Source of the DNA: Leptospira adleri
GTDB lineage: Bacteria; Spirochaetota; Leptospiria; Leptospirales; Leptospiraceae
Direction: 5' to 3'
Assembly: GCF_002811985.1 (NCBI RefSeq)
Contig: NZ_NPDU01000010.1
Span: 1-64,000, forward strand
Length of the DNA stretch: 64,000 nt
In this document: positions 32,944 to 41,865 of the stretch, in pieces
Layout: every line of letters starts with the position of its first letter
How positions within the stretch are numbered: the first letter of the stretch is position 1
The notes under the pieces: model-generated
What the model was told of the DNA's origin: nothing
What the model saw: only the letters and a program-made list of their open reading frames with translations
The model's database searches: none
Position numbers and translations under genes: made by a program

Positions 32944-33654
32944 TTAGATAAACAAGTCGTCCGACTTTGTTTTTTTGGCCTCGCTAAATTTTAAAAGCGA
33001 TATGAAATGCGTCAGTATGATCACCGGGACTCCGAAGGCAGGTATGAGAACCAAGGGAAACGAAGCGATCGCGTTGGAAGGAACACTCTGAAAGATCAGT
33101 CTCTGCGGGCCTTCCGCAGAAAGAGTGCCTAACGTAACCGCTGCGGCGAAGTCCAAGAGTCCGATCAAATGAAAGAATCGGAAAACTTTCGGCGCAAAGG
33201 ATTTTTTCCGGTTGACCGCCCATATAACGAACGGGGCCGATATCGCGACCAAACAATCTCCGAAAGCGGCGCTCATGGAAAAAATTCCGGGAAGTCTATT
33301 TTGAAAATAGTAGAACAAAAAGATCAACCCCACCAACCGCGCTATATGCATTTCGATAAGATTTTGCTGAGAGATCGATAGTAAGAATTTTTTGAGCCTA
33401 GGAATTCGGTATATGGCGATCACGCTGAGAACAACCGGAATCATCACAGCCGCGCCGACAGGAATCGGAGAATGTTTCGCAGGCGTAAACACGTTGTTTG
33501 TCGCAAGAAGAATTACGACGCCGAACCAGGCGCTAAGAAAAAGATAGATCGAAAATGCGCCTTTCGCGTTCGATTTATAAAGATCTCTCGTAGCGAGAGC
33601 GATTCCTAAAACCAGAGAAAATAGAATTAACGTTATTTCGATACCCAAGGACAT
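32944..33654 (-). CDS. hypothetical seven-helix membrane protein
   Basis: Product of 236 residues with about seven hydrophobic segments spread over its whole length. No family is recognised with confidence; there are no clear metal or heme motifs beyond scattered His. CAAACATG-side upstream GGAGGCAAAC gives a good ribosome-binding site. It diverges from a HxlR regulator gene, and the intergenic palindrome probably governs it, so its expression is likely induced by the signal that HxlR senses. Confidence 0.7.
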   Translation of the reverse strand: MSLGIEITLILFSLVLGIALATRDLYKSNAKGAFSIYLFLSAWFGVVILLATNNVFTPAKHSPIPVGAAVMIPVVLSVIAIYRIPRLKKFLLSISQQNLIEMHIARLVGLIFLFYYFQNRLPGIFSMSAAFGDCLVAISAPFVIWAVNRKKSFAPKVFRFFHLIGLLDFAAAVTLGTLSAEGPQRLIFQSVPSNAIASFPLVLIPAFGVPVIILTHFISLLKFSEAKKTKSDDLFI

Positions 33655-33692
33655 GTTTGCCTCCTTTATTGGAACGATTCAAAATTCGAAGT

Positions 33693-33719
33693 TAGTTACT
33701 ATGTAAATAATAGTGACTA
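33693..33719. promoter_or_regulatory. HxlR operator candidate
   Basis: TAGTTACTAT at 33693-33702 and ATAGTGACTA at 33710-33719 form an inverted repeat with 9 of 10 positions matching and a 7-base spacer, in the gap between the divergent membrane protein and HxlR genes. Confidence 0.65.
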
Positions 33720-33770
33720 TGTTAAAGAAAGTTATTTGACATTTTTTGTCAATCGAATAAATGATCCGTT

Positions 33771-34088
33771 ATGGAAAGATCGTATCAGCTGGATTGTCCG
33801 GTCGCGCGTACTTTGGATTTGATCGGGGAACGTTGGACTTTACTCATTTTGCGGGATTTTTTTATCAAGGCCGATGTACAGCGGTTCGGCGATTTGGAAA
33901 CCTCCTTATCCGGAGTGACTCCGGCCGTCCTGTCGACCCGGCTCAAAGAATTGGAAAAGAATGGAATCATCGTTAGGCGATTGTATTCGGAACATCCTCC
34001 GAGGATGGAATATCGTTTGACCCCGCTCGGAAAATCCTTAGGCCCGGTCTTAAAAACGCTGAGAGAGTGGGGCTTAAAGCACACATAA
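33771..34088 (+). CDS. HxlR-family winged-helix regulator
   Basis: Product of 105 residues with the full HxlR pattern: CPVARTLDLIGERWTLLILRD at the start, FGDLETSLSGVTPAVLSTRLKELEKNGII in the middle, and YRLTPLGKSLGPVLKTLREWG at the end. Cys9 is the conserved N-terminal cysteine that in some members senses thiol-reactive compounds. It is a small dimeric repressor or activator, encoded divergently from the seven-helix membrane protein with a near-palindrome between. Confidence 0.92.
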   Translation: MERSYQLDCPVARTLDLIGERWTLLILRDFFIKADVQRFGDLETSLSGVTPAVLSTRLKELEKNGIIVRRLYSEHPPRMEYRLTPLGKSLGPVLKTLREWGLKHT

Positions 34089-34158
34089 CGTTAGCGAAAA
34101 AGAAAGGAAGCCGACTTGAACGGCCGACTTCCCGGTTGATTCTTCTCCAAACACGATC

Positions 34159-34587
34159 CTATTCCGGAACGATCTGGCCTGATCCGCCGATCTCGGCCGG
34201 ATAATCTTTCAGCTTAGGAAGTCCGTCTTTGATTCGCATAACGTTTTCCGGATAATTTACGTGAACTGCGGGAGAGAACGGGTAGCTCGGAATTGTCGCG
34301 GCGTAAACATCCGTAAGACCGAACGTAGGATGAACCGTAAGCAGATGTCCGCCGCATTTGGTGCAAAATTGCCGATCACTCGCCGGAGTTTTCGTAAACT
34401 TTCCGACGAACTCGGCGCCTTTTGTAATCTTCACATTTTCCGGTTTCCAAAGAGTGAAAGCGTTAACCGGGGCGGCGGACCATGATCGGCAGGAACTGCA
34501 ATGACAATAACCCATCGCCTCGGGCGATCCACTTACTTCGATTTCAACGGAACCGCAAAAGCAGGCTCCGGAATATTTATCGGCCAT
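34159..34587 (-). CDS. GFA / CENP-V domain protein
   Basis: Product of 142 residues with the GFA zinc cysteines: YSGACFCGSVEIEV near residues 5-18, GYCHCSSCRSWS near 26-37, and QFCTKCGGHL near 73-82. It is related to, but clearly distinct from, the GFA protein at 3479-3895. The reaction is unknown. It diverges from a TetR gene across two strong operator copies, so it is very probably a member of that regulon, induced by the compound the TetR protein senses. Confidence 0.85.
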   Translation of the reverse strand: MADKYSGACFCGSVEIEVSGSPEAMGYCHCSSCRSWSAAPVNAFTLWKPENVKITKGAEFVGKFTKTPASDRQFCTKCGGHLLTVHPTFGLTDVYAATIPSYPFSPAVHVNYPENVMRIKDGLPKLKDYPAEIGGSGQIVPE

Positions 34588-34652
34588 AAAATTCTTCCTT
34601 TATTAAATTGGGGTCGATGCTTGTTTCGATCATTATTGAGTTGCGTATCAAG

Positions 34653-34679
34653 CATAAATAGACTAGTTGTCTATTTATG
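34653..34679. promoter_or_regulatory. TetR operator, copy 1
   Basis: CATAAATAGAC at 34653-34663 and GTCTATTTATG at 34669-34679 are perfect 11-bp arms around a 5-base spacer. The copy lies nearer the GFA gene. Confidence 0.85.
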
Positions 34680-34693
34680 GCAAGAATTCTTTG

Positions 34694-34714
34694 AAATAGA
34701 CGATTAGTCTATTT
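34694..34714. promoter_or_regulatory. TetR operator, copy 2
   Basis: AAATAGAC-N5-GTCTATTT with the same core and spacing as copy 1, 16 bases before the TetR ATG. The same core recurs at 49411-49431 upstream of ompL1. Confidence 0.88.
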
Positions 34715-34729
34715 AAAAATGAGGCGATT

Positions 34730-35323
34730 ATGAAAAAAAGACGTTATTCCAAGTCCGCGTATGAGGACATCCTAACGACTGCCGATGATCTTTTTTATAA
34801 CAAGGGATATTCGGCTTCCAGTCTGGCGGAAATTCTCGCATCCTCCGGCTCTCACAAGGCCAGTTTCTATCTTCACTTTCCCACAAAATCCGACCTCGCG
34901 AAGGCCTACATTCGCCGGAGAACCGATCAGTTCCTTGAATCGATGCAGGTGTTGATGGATAAGAATCCCGACTATCGAAAATTCGTGAAAGCCTGGGTGC
35001 GCGCTCTAAAGGAACAAGCGATCGCTCAAGAATTGCAGGGCTGTTCGCTCGGTAATTTAAGAACGCAAGCGCTCATGGACGAGGAATTAGCGGAAGAGAT
35101 TAAAATTCTCACCGAACGTTGGTTGGAAGCGGTCCGTCATTTTATCAAAAGAAATATTCAAGAAGGGACCATTCCCAAATCGATCGATTCCGAAATCGCC
35201 GCTAAGAGATTTTTAATTTCTTTTGAGGGAACCGTTCAAATGTTTCAATTGACAGGAGATCTCTGGTATCTTGAAAGATTGGAGACGGAATGGTTGGCCT
35301 CCGCCGGATTTGATAAGAATTGA
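34730..35323 (+). CDS. TetR-family repressor, likely also regulating ompL1
   Basis: Product of 197 residues. The N-terminal helix-turn-helix is EDILTTADDLFYNKGYSASS, then LAEILASSGSHKASFYLHF. The C-terminal domain resembles the TetR_C group that includes YcdC/AcuR-like regulators, with a conserved CSLGNL segment (QGCSLGNLRTQA) whose cysteine may react with electrophiles. It most likely binds the AAATAGAC-N5-GTCTATTT repeats at its own promoter and the one upstream of ompL1. GAGGCGAT precedes its ATG. Confidence 0.88.
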   Translation: MKKRRYSKSAYEDILTTADDLFYNKGYSASSLAEILASSGSHKASFYLHFPTKSDLAKAYIRRRTDQFLESMQVLMDKNPDYRKFVKAWVRALKEQAIAQELQGCSLGNLRTQALMDEELAEEIKILTERWLEAVRHFIKRNIQEGTIPKSIDSEIAAKRFLISFEGTVQMFQLTGDLWYLERLETEWLASAGFDKN

Positions 35324-35457
35324 TCCTAAGCTCATCGAGCGGCGGTAAAATTTTCATAGTCCGAAAAAATCGGATCTGCTTGCAAATTCGAACAAAGGTC
35401 AAATCGAAAAATTTTTAATTCCGAAATGGAAATAAAAAAGTACATTATAATATTCTG

Positions 35458-36420
35458 TTATTTTATGATCTCCGAAGAGGAAAGGGTTCCGTTTAGATAT
35501 TGGAGAACTTGTGTGGACGCGATCTGTGCAAATTCTTCGAATACTTCCTCGACGGTCCATCCGATATGAGGAGTCAACAGTACGTTGTCAAGATTTCGAA
35601 GCGGCGAATTTTTATCGAGAGGTTCGGTTTCAAAGACGTCCAAACCTGCGCCCGCGATCGGACCTTTTTTGAGAATTGAAACTAGGGCCGTTTCATCTAT
35701 GATGGCGCCGCGAGAAGTATTGATTAAGACGGAACCCTTCTTAAACAACTCGAGTTTTTTGCGGGTCAATAATCCCGCCGATTCCGGAGACAAACGGAGA
35801 TGAACGCTTACGGCATCGCTCGTTTTCAAAAGTTCGTCGAGGGGAAGTCTCGGATAACCTACGTTAGACGCCTGTTCGTTTTTCGACCTTTCCCAAGCGA
35901 CCACATCCATCTGAAACGCCGATTTGGCGATTTCAGCGACCTTGGAACCGTGCCTTCCCAATCCTAAGATTCCTAATCTACGGTTGTTCAAGGTTCTGCC
36001 CAGCGATCTTGGCCATTCGCCTTTTCGCATTTCAATCTGCGCTTGGGGGATCAGATGAAACAAATTCAACATCATTGCGATCGTTAACTCCGGAACGGAA
36101 AGAACGGGAGCTTTCGCCCTTCTTCCCAGCGCGATTTGAATTCCCCGTTCCGAAGCGGCTTTGAGGTCGATATGATAGGCGTGACCTCCGGTTTGCAGAA
36201 TCAATTTTAAATTCGGAAGCAGATCAAAAACTTTTGCGATGAGAGGCGTTCGTTCGCGGATCGCCATTAAGAACGTAACGTTTGCGATTTCTTTTTCCGG
36301 CATTTCCTCCAAAGGTTTTGTTGCGTATTTGATAGTTACGTGATCCTCAATTTGATTCCATGCGGAAGAGGCGGCGATCCTTCCTTCCCAGTCATCCAAT
36401 ACTAACATCAAAGGTTTCAT
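35458..36420 (-). CDS. D-2-hydroxyacid dehydrogenase
   Basis: Product of 320 residues of the NAD-dependent D-isomer 2-hydroxyacid dehydrogenase family. The Rossmann motif is GILGLGRHGSKVAEIA near residue 150; SVHLRLSPES, then LINTSRGAIID and AGLDVFETEP carry the catalytic Arg and Glu regions, and LTPHIGW holds the catalytic His. Substrate could be glyoxylate/hydroxypyruvate or a phosphoglycerate-like acid; the N-terminal part does not match SerA regulatory domains. It stands alone on the minus strand. Confidence 0.88.
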   Translation of the reverse strand: MKPLMLVLDDWEGRIAASSAWNQIEDHVTIKYATKPLEEMPEKEIANVTFLMAIRERTPLIAKVFDLLPNLKLILQTGGHAYHIDLKAASERGIQIALGRRAKAPVLSVPELTIAMMLNLFHLIPQAQIEMRKGEWPRSLGRTLNNRRLGILGLGRHGSKVAEIAKSAFQMDVVAWERSKNEQASNVGYPRLPLDELLKTSDAVSVHLRLSPESAGLLTRKKLELFKKGSVLINTSRGAIIDETALVSILKKGPIAGAGLDVFETEPLDKNSPLRNLDNVLLTPHIGWTVEEVFEEFAQIASTQVLQYLNGTLSSSEIIK

Positions 36421-36708
36421 ATCTTAAAGAATGTGCAAGTATCGGACGTGCACAAGTTCAAAAATGAAAATTTTTAAAAAACGAAAATCGAATCCCTTCG
36501 CCGTAATCAAATTAAGAATTCGTCTTGTTTCAACTAGAAACGTTTTTGTTTTTGAAACCGCGTAGTTCGAGAAGATTTATATAGAGTTCATTCCTTTTCG
36601 ATTCTTTTTAGATCGTAATTTTCCGATCGGTATAAACGAAAATGTGAAGAATTAAGGGTTTCTAATGTTCCTGGAGGTTGGTTGTGAATGACTTTAGTGT
36701 CGCTTTGT

Positions 36709-37626
36709 TTAGAGCCTCATGACGTCCATCAGGCATTCTGCTTTTTTGTTTTTTAAAGCGCTGCTTTCGATTACGAAACTTAGGAAAGTGTTTAACGAAG
36801 GATTTTTATTTTCGGGGATCCAAAATACGGATACGGGTAAGTATAATTTTTTGATCGGAACAAACTGAGTTTCGGATGGGGCGACATTCTGTGCGCCTAA
36901 TATCGTCAGAGAAACTCCTTTGCCCGTGGCGACTAAGATAGGACAACTTTCTCTTTCGTTCTTTACATACACTTTCGGTTTGATTCCGCCTTGTTTGAAA
37001 AGTTGAAAGATCGTATCGTAAAAATTTCCGGTCTCTTTTTTTGGGTGAAGGATGATCGTTTCGTTTTTAAGTTCGTTCAGTTCGATTTCTTTTCTTTTTG
37101 CCAAGGGATGTTTTTTAGGAACTAAAACTCCAAAGCCTTCGTCGTTGACGGAATGTCTTTCGATTCCTTCTTCGTTTACGGAACCTTCCATAAAACAGAC
37201 GTCGAACTGACCAGATCTCAGACCTTTTAGGATTCGACTTCTTGATTCCTGATGAAGTTGAAATTTTAACTTTGGAAATCGATCTTGGAATTCTCCGATG
37301 ATCTGAGGTAAACTCGCTAAGAAGGTTGCGGTGGAAAAGCCGATGCTGAGTCCGCCCGATTTGAGTTTGCCGATCGAGCGGACTTCTCTTTCCAGATTTT
37401 CCACTCTCTCTATGATTTCCCTTCCTTCTTTCAACAGATAAACTCCGGCTCCCGTCAACTTGACCTGTCTTGTCGTTCTTTCAAAAAGTTTTGTGGAAAG
37501 TTCCTCTTCGATGGAGGAGATCAATCGGGTCAATGGCGGCTGCGCCATTCCCAGCACTTCCGCACTTTTTCTGAAGTTGAGTTCTTCCGCTACGACGATG
37601 AACGATTTCAATTTCGATAAATCCAT
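36709..37626 (-). CDS. LysR-family transcriptional regulator
   Basis: Product of 305 residues. The N-terminal winged helix is MDLSKLKSFIVVAEELNFRK, then SAEVLGMAQPPLTRLISSIE, ending ELSTKLFERTTRQVKLTGAG; a periplasmic-binding-like effector domain of the benzoate/CatR type follows (SIGFSTATFLASLPQI, then a late VPIKKLYLPVSVFW). It diverges from a thioredoxin-reductase-like flavoprotein gene, and a perfect 10-bp-arm palindrome lies directly before its start codon, fitting an autoregulatory LysR site. Confidence 0.9.
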   Translation of the reverse strand: MDLSKLKSFIVVAEELNFRKSAEVLGMAQPPLTRLISSIEEELSTKLFERTTRQVKLTGAGVYLLKEGREIIERVENLEREVRSIGKLKSGGLSIGFSTATFLASLPQIIGEFQDRFPKLKFQLHQESRSRILKGLRSGQFDVCFMEGSVNEEGIERHSVNDEGFGVLVPKKHPLAKRKEIELNELKNETIILHPKKETGNFYDTIFQLFKQGGIKPKVYVKNERESCPILVATGKGVSLTILGAQNVAPSETQFVPIKKLYLPVSVFWIPENKNPSLNTFLSFVIESSALKNKKAECLMDVMRL

Positions 37627-37629
37627 ATT

Positions 37630-37656
37630 CTTATTGATACTTTATTGGTATCAATA
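37630..37656. promoter_or_regulatory. LysR binding site candidate
   Basis: TTATTGATAC at 37630-37639 and GTATCAATAA at 37647-37656 are perfect arms with a 7-base spacer. The GATAC-N7-GTATC core fits the T-N11-A rule of LysR sites. It begins 4 bases upstream of the LysR start codon and 231 bases before the divergent flavoprotein gene. Confidence 0.75.
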
Positions 37657-37886
37657 AATCAATTCAATTAAAAATAAATAGAAAAAAATCGGCTCTTTTT
37701 CTTATAAGTCTTTACATTCTTCCGTTGCTTGTTCCAATTTAATTTAGATTCCGTTTGGAATTTTAACGCGGATCTTGACCGAAGAAGCGATTTCAAGAAG
37801 AAGATTCGTATTCGAACGCGCCGCGTTCAACGCGATCAGAGGTTTAGATTTCTTGAATATATTTTTTAGGTCGAAAGGAGTTTAAA

Positions 37887-38804
37887 ATGAAATTTGATTA
37901 TGAAGTTTTGATCGTCGGAGGCGGCCCGGCGGGATTGAGTGCGGCTCTTTCCCTCGGTCGTATGAGCAGAACGGCTTTGGTTTGCGACGATAGCCGTCCT
38001 AGGAATGCGCCTTCTTCCCACCTCAACAACTTCCCGACGAGGGACGGAATTCATCCGGCGGAATGGAGGCGATTGGCGAAGAAGGACTTGGAAAAATACA
38101 AAACGATAGAGTTTTTTGACGGATCGGTTTTGTCCGTTGAAAAATCCTCTTCGGGTTTCGTTGCAAAGTTATCTTCCGAGACGTTTGCTCGTTTTCGGAA
38201 AGTCATTCTCGCTTACGGAGTGGAAGACAAACCTTTGTCTGTTCCCGGCTTCAAAGAACTTTGGGGAAAAACCATCTTTCATTGTCCATACTGTCACGGT
38301 TTTGAAATTCGAGGTTCTCGCTTGGGTTTGATTTCGAACAGTGAAATGACGTTTCACATGTTGCCGATGGTGAACGATCTTGCGTCCGATTTGATTCTTT
38401 TTACGAACGGGAAGGCGGAGTTCGGCGAGGAACAAAAGGATTTATTAAAGCGAAATCGAATCGAATTGATAGAGGAAAAAATTTCCGGTTTTATCTATGA
38501 AGGAGAACAACTGAAAGCGGTTTCTCTGGAAAACGGGAAAGTCAAAGAGCGACAAGCCGTTTTCTTTCAACCGACTCTGCCGTTCTCGCTGAAATCTCCG
38601 ATCGGTGAAACGCTCGGTTGTGAAAAAAACCAGTTCGGTTTTTACAAGGTCAACGAAAGAGGGGCGACTTCGGTGGAAGGCGTTTTTGCCGGAGGGGACA
38701 ACGTTAGTCCCGCTCATTCCGTTTTGTTGGCCGCCGCTTCGGGAGCGATGGCCGGAGTCGGAACGGTTCTATCTTTATTGGGAGAACAATTCGCAAAGAA
38801 TTGA
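37887..38804 (+). CDS. thioredoxin-reductase-like FAD oxidoreductase
   Basis: Product of 305 residues. The FAD-binding motif GGGPAGLSAALSLGRM is at residues 11-26, the redox-active FHCPYCHGFE (Cys133, Cys136) in the middle, and the second FAD motif VFAGGDNVSPAHSVLLAAASG near the end. The CPYC pair is like that of thioredoxin reductases, but the NADPH-binding central domain is short and lacks a clear GxGxxA motif, so it resembles the small TrxR-like group that includes holothin/gliotoxin-type dithiol oxidases and other partner-dependent enzymes. AAAGGAG precedes the ATG. Divergent LysR gene suggests inducible expression. Confidence 0.85.
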   Translation: MKFDYEVLIVGGGPAGLSAALSLGRMSRTALVCDDSRPRNAPSSHLNNFPTRDGIHPAEWRRLAKKDLEKYKTIEFFDGSVLSVEKSSSGFVAKLSSETFARFRKVILAYGVEDKPLSVPGFKELWGKTIFHCPYCHGFEIRGSRLGLISNSEMTFHMLPMVNDLASDLILFTNGKAEFGEEQKDLLKRNRIELIEEKISGFIYEGEQLKAVSLENGKVKERQAVFFQPTLPFSLKSPIGETLGCEKNQFGFYKVNERGATSVEGVFAGGDNVSPAHSVLLAAASGAMAGVGTVLSLLGEQFAKN

Positions 38805-39034
38805 ATGAAAGCGGAATTATAGAATGAGAAGCGTCGAAAAAACACAAATATTGTAGTTTGAACGCGGATAAAACGTTATGCGAAACCCGTCTTGTCCCAG
38901 TTTTGTACGTTACGGAGTGATCACGCTCTCCTTTGAATTTTATTGATTTATAATGCAATAGGAGTCGGTTGTTATAATTGTATAACGAAATATAGTCTCA
39001 ATGAAGATAGTCGAATCAAAGTTGGACGCGTTGT

Positions 39035-41707
39035 ATGAAACACATTATCTTTTCATTTTTAGTTTCCCTCTCTTTTTTATCGGGCTTTGCGAGTTGTCTC
39101 AACGGAGGCTCCAATCGTCTTCCGCCGATCTTTTCTTACATCGATTGGAGAGGCGGATCTTCTTCCGTTCCGTTTGGCGTTTCACAGATTACACCCGGAG
39201 TCGACGTCAACGGCGTTTCTATTAACACTTCGATCCAAGTAGGCTTTAATCGGAATCTTGATTCTTCTTCGATCTCGAACGTTTCGTTTCAACTCTCGGA
39301 CGGTTCCACTCGGATTCCTGGAATCGTCAGCGCCGGAAATTCGAATCTGATCTTTACGCCTTCTTCGCAGTTGGCTTCGTCTACGATGTACACCGTGATT
39401 CTTTCCAAAGATCTAAAATCGTCGGACGGCACTTCTTTGGGGGCGGATTTTATTTGGAACTTTACTACCCTTTCCATCGCTGATCTAACACCTCCGATCG
39501 TATCTCTCACTGCTCCGATCCATTCGAGCGTTTCCGTTCCGGTAAACACTTCACTCAGCGTCGCCTTCAGTGAAACGATGAACTGTTCTACCTTAACGAC
39601 CGCAAGTTTTACCTTGAACGACGGATCGTTCATTCCCGGAACCGTGGGTTGTTCATCCACCTCCGCGACATTCACGCCGGTCGCTACTTTATCGTATAAC
39701 ACAACTTATACGGCTACGATCACCACCGCGGTAAAAGATCTCGCAGGAAATCCGCTCGCCGCGCCTTTTGTTTGGACTTTTACGACCGGTTCGGATCCGG
39801 ATGTTACGGCTCCCACCGTTTCGATCGTCAACCCGATTCACTCATCCGTTGGAGTCGCGACGACTGCGAACGTTACGGTGGCCTTCAGCGAAGCGATAGA
39901 TTGCACTTCCATAACGACTGCGACTTTTACTCTCAACAACGGATCTGCCGTGCCTGGAACTGTGAGTTGTTCCGGTACGAGCGCCGTCTTCACGCCGAGT
40001 TCGATTCTTCTTTCCGGAACTTTATACACGGCTACGATCCAAATCGGCGCAAAGGATCTCGCGAACAATTCGATCGCTTCCGCATACAACTGGTCCTTCA
40101 CGACCGGCGCTTTGCCTGATACGATTCCTCCCGGCGTTTCGATTCAGAACTTGAAGAACAAAAGTCTTGTGGAAACCGGATTTATGATAGGAAGCGCGAG
40201 TGACGCAGGTGGAGTTGCGCTCGTTGAAGTCTCCGTAGACGGAGGAGCTTACGCGTCCGCTTCCGGAACGACCGTTTGGAATTTTAAACTTCCGTCCGGC
40301 GCCGCAACTTGGAGCGTCGGTTCGCAACATACGATTGCGGTTCGAAGCAAGGATTCTTCCGGTAATCTTTCCGCGATTTCTTCGGTTCAAGTCCGAAAAG
40401 GCACGAATAAGGACGTGAACGGAGACGGCTATGTCGATATGGTGATCGGCGAATACGGTCAAGGAATCGTCTATATCTTTCATTCTTCCGGAACGTCCGG
40501 AATTGCCGCGACGAATGCTAGTTTAGCAAATCGTTATATAGTCGGCCTTGCTTCGGATGAATTCGGAAAGTCGGTTGTTTTGGGAGATCTGAACGGAGAC
40601 GGATATTCGGACGTGATCGCAGGCGCTCCCGCCGCAAACACAAACACGGGTAAAGTATATGCGTTTTATTCCACCGGGAATTCGGGGGTGAATATTTCCT
40701 TTGTCTCTTTTGCTTCCGCGAGAATCGACGGGGCCGTCGCGAGTGAGCGATTCGGTTTTGCGTTGGAAACGGGCGATTTGGACGGGAACGGTTTTACGGA
40801 TCTTATCGTAGGCGCTCCGTATTCTTCGACTAACACGGGTAAGGTGTACACGTTTCATTCCGCCGGCGCTTCGGGGATCTTAGATACGAGCGCTACGACT
40901 GCGGCCGCCATTCTTATCGGATCGGCGACTAACGAATTTTTCGGAAGCTCGTTAGCGCAAGGAAACATCAACGGCGATATCTACTCCGACTTGGTTGTAG
41001 GCGCTTACGGCTACAGCGCGCAGAAGGGAAGGGTTTCGATCTATCACGGATCTTCCACCGGAATCGGCGCGGTCTCTTCTACGCTCGCGAACACGGCGGG
41101 CAGTGGTCAATTCGGATTCTCTGTAGCCGTTGCGGACGTAAGCGGGGATGGCTTCGGAGATTTAATCGCGGGAGCTCCGTTTCTCAACAGCGCAAAAGGG
41201 CAAGTCGTAGTGTATGTTTCTTCTTCTACTTCCGCGGGGATTTTGACGAGCAGCGGCCTGAGCGCCGCGAACTTTATCATACTGGGAACCGTTATCAGCG
41301 ATCACCTTGGCAACTCGATTGCTTCGAGAGATTTGGATTTGGATGGAAAGGCGGATTTAATTTTAAATTCGACTCCGAACGCACCCGCGCAGGGAATCGT
41401 CTATGTCTATATGTCCCCAATTCTTTCTTATACGGATACCACTACCGCTTCTCTTACGATGACGGGTCCGATGGGTGATCTCTACGGTTGGGGGCTTTCA
41501 ACCGGCGATGTGAATGGAGACGGTTACGGAGATCTTTATGTAGGCTCGCCCGGTTATAACAACGGAAATTATTTAGGAAGAACGTTTATCTTCCATTCTT
41601 CGGGAAGCGGTTTGAATACGAATCTTCCTTCTTCCGCTTCGAAAATTCTTGACGGTTCGGGATTGACGGGAGGATCGGGGAATTGGTTCGGTAGAAGTCT
41701 TTACTAA
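39035..41707 (+). CDS. Big_5 / FG-GAP repeat lipoprotein
   Basis: Product of 890 residues with lipobox GFASC near residue 21. Three Big_5 Ig-like domains (about 45-145, 150-250, 255-352) are followed by an Ig-like bridging domain (about 355-455) and seven FG-GAP-type calcium-binding blades such as DVNGDGYVDMVIG, DLNGDGYSDVIAG, DLDGNGFTDLIVG and DVNGDGYGDLYVG, which fold as an integrin-alpha-like propeller. The bridge and propeller resemble those of the lipoprotein at 52532. Such proteins are usually surface-exposed. A strong terminator follows. Confidence 0.88.
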   Translation: MKHIIFSFLVSLSFLSGFASCLNGGSNRLPPIFSYIDWRGGSSSVPFGVSQITPGVDVNGVSINTSIQVGFNRNLDSSSISNVSFQLSDGSTRIPGIVSAGNSNLIFTPSSQLASSTMYTVILSKDLKSSDGTSLGADFIWNFTTLSIADLTPPIVSLTAPIHSSVSVPVNTSLSVAFSETMNCSTLTTASFTLNDGSFIPGTVGCSSTSATFTPVATLSYNTTYTATITTAVKDLAGNPLAAPFVWTFTTGSDPDVTAPTVSIVNPIHSSVGVATTANVTVAFSEAIDCTSITTATFTLNNGSAVPGTVSCSGTSAVFTPSSILLSGTLYTATIQIGAKDLANNSIASAYNWSFTTGALPDTIPPGVSIQNLKNKSLVETGFMIGSASDAGGVALVEVSVDGGAYASASGTTVWNFKLPSGAATWSVGSQHTIAVRSKDSSGNLSAISSVQVRKGTNKDVNGDGYVDMVIGEYGQGIVYIFHSSGTSGIAATNASLANRYIVGLASDEFGKSVVLGDLNGDGYSDVIAGAPAANTNTGKVYAFYSTGNSGVNISFVSFASARIDGAVASERFGFALETGDLDGNGFTDLIVGAPYSSTNTGKVYTFHSAGASGILDTSATTAAAILIGSATNEFFGSSLAQGNINGDIYSDLVVGAYGYSAQKGRVSIYHGSSTGIGAVSSTLANTAGSGQFGFSVAVADVSGDGFGDLIAGAPFLNSAKGQVVVYVSSSTSAGILTSSGLSAANFIILGTVISDHLGNSIASRDLDLDGKADLILNSTPNAPAQGIVYVYMSPILSYTDTTTASLTMTGPMGDLYGWGLSTGDVNGDGYGDLYVGSPGYNNGNYLGRTFIFHSSGSGLNTNLPSSASKILDGSGLTGGSGNWFGRSLY

Positions 41708-41806
41708 AAATTAAGTTTTAAATTTTCGGCTTCCGCTTTTGCGATTAAAGCCGGAGGTCTTGATCAATATTCTAATATTGAACGATACGGAGTGACGACA
41801 GGCGAG

Positions 41807-41844
41807 TTAGAGTATTTGTATATTTTTATATACAAATACTCTAA
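41807..41844. terminator. bidirectional terminator with 17-bp perfect stem
   Basis: TTAGAGTATTTGTATAT at 41807-41823 pairs perfectly with 41828-41844 across a TTTT loop. It sits between the convergent FG-GAP lipoprotein gene and the 41866 minus-strand gene, and can serve both. Confidence 0.75.
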
Positions 41845-41865
41845 TAAACTCAGGTCGATCCGTTT

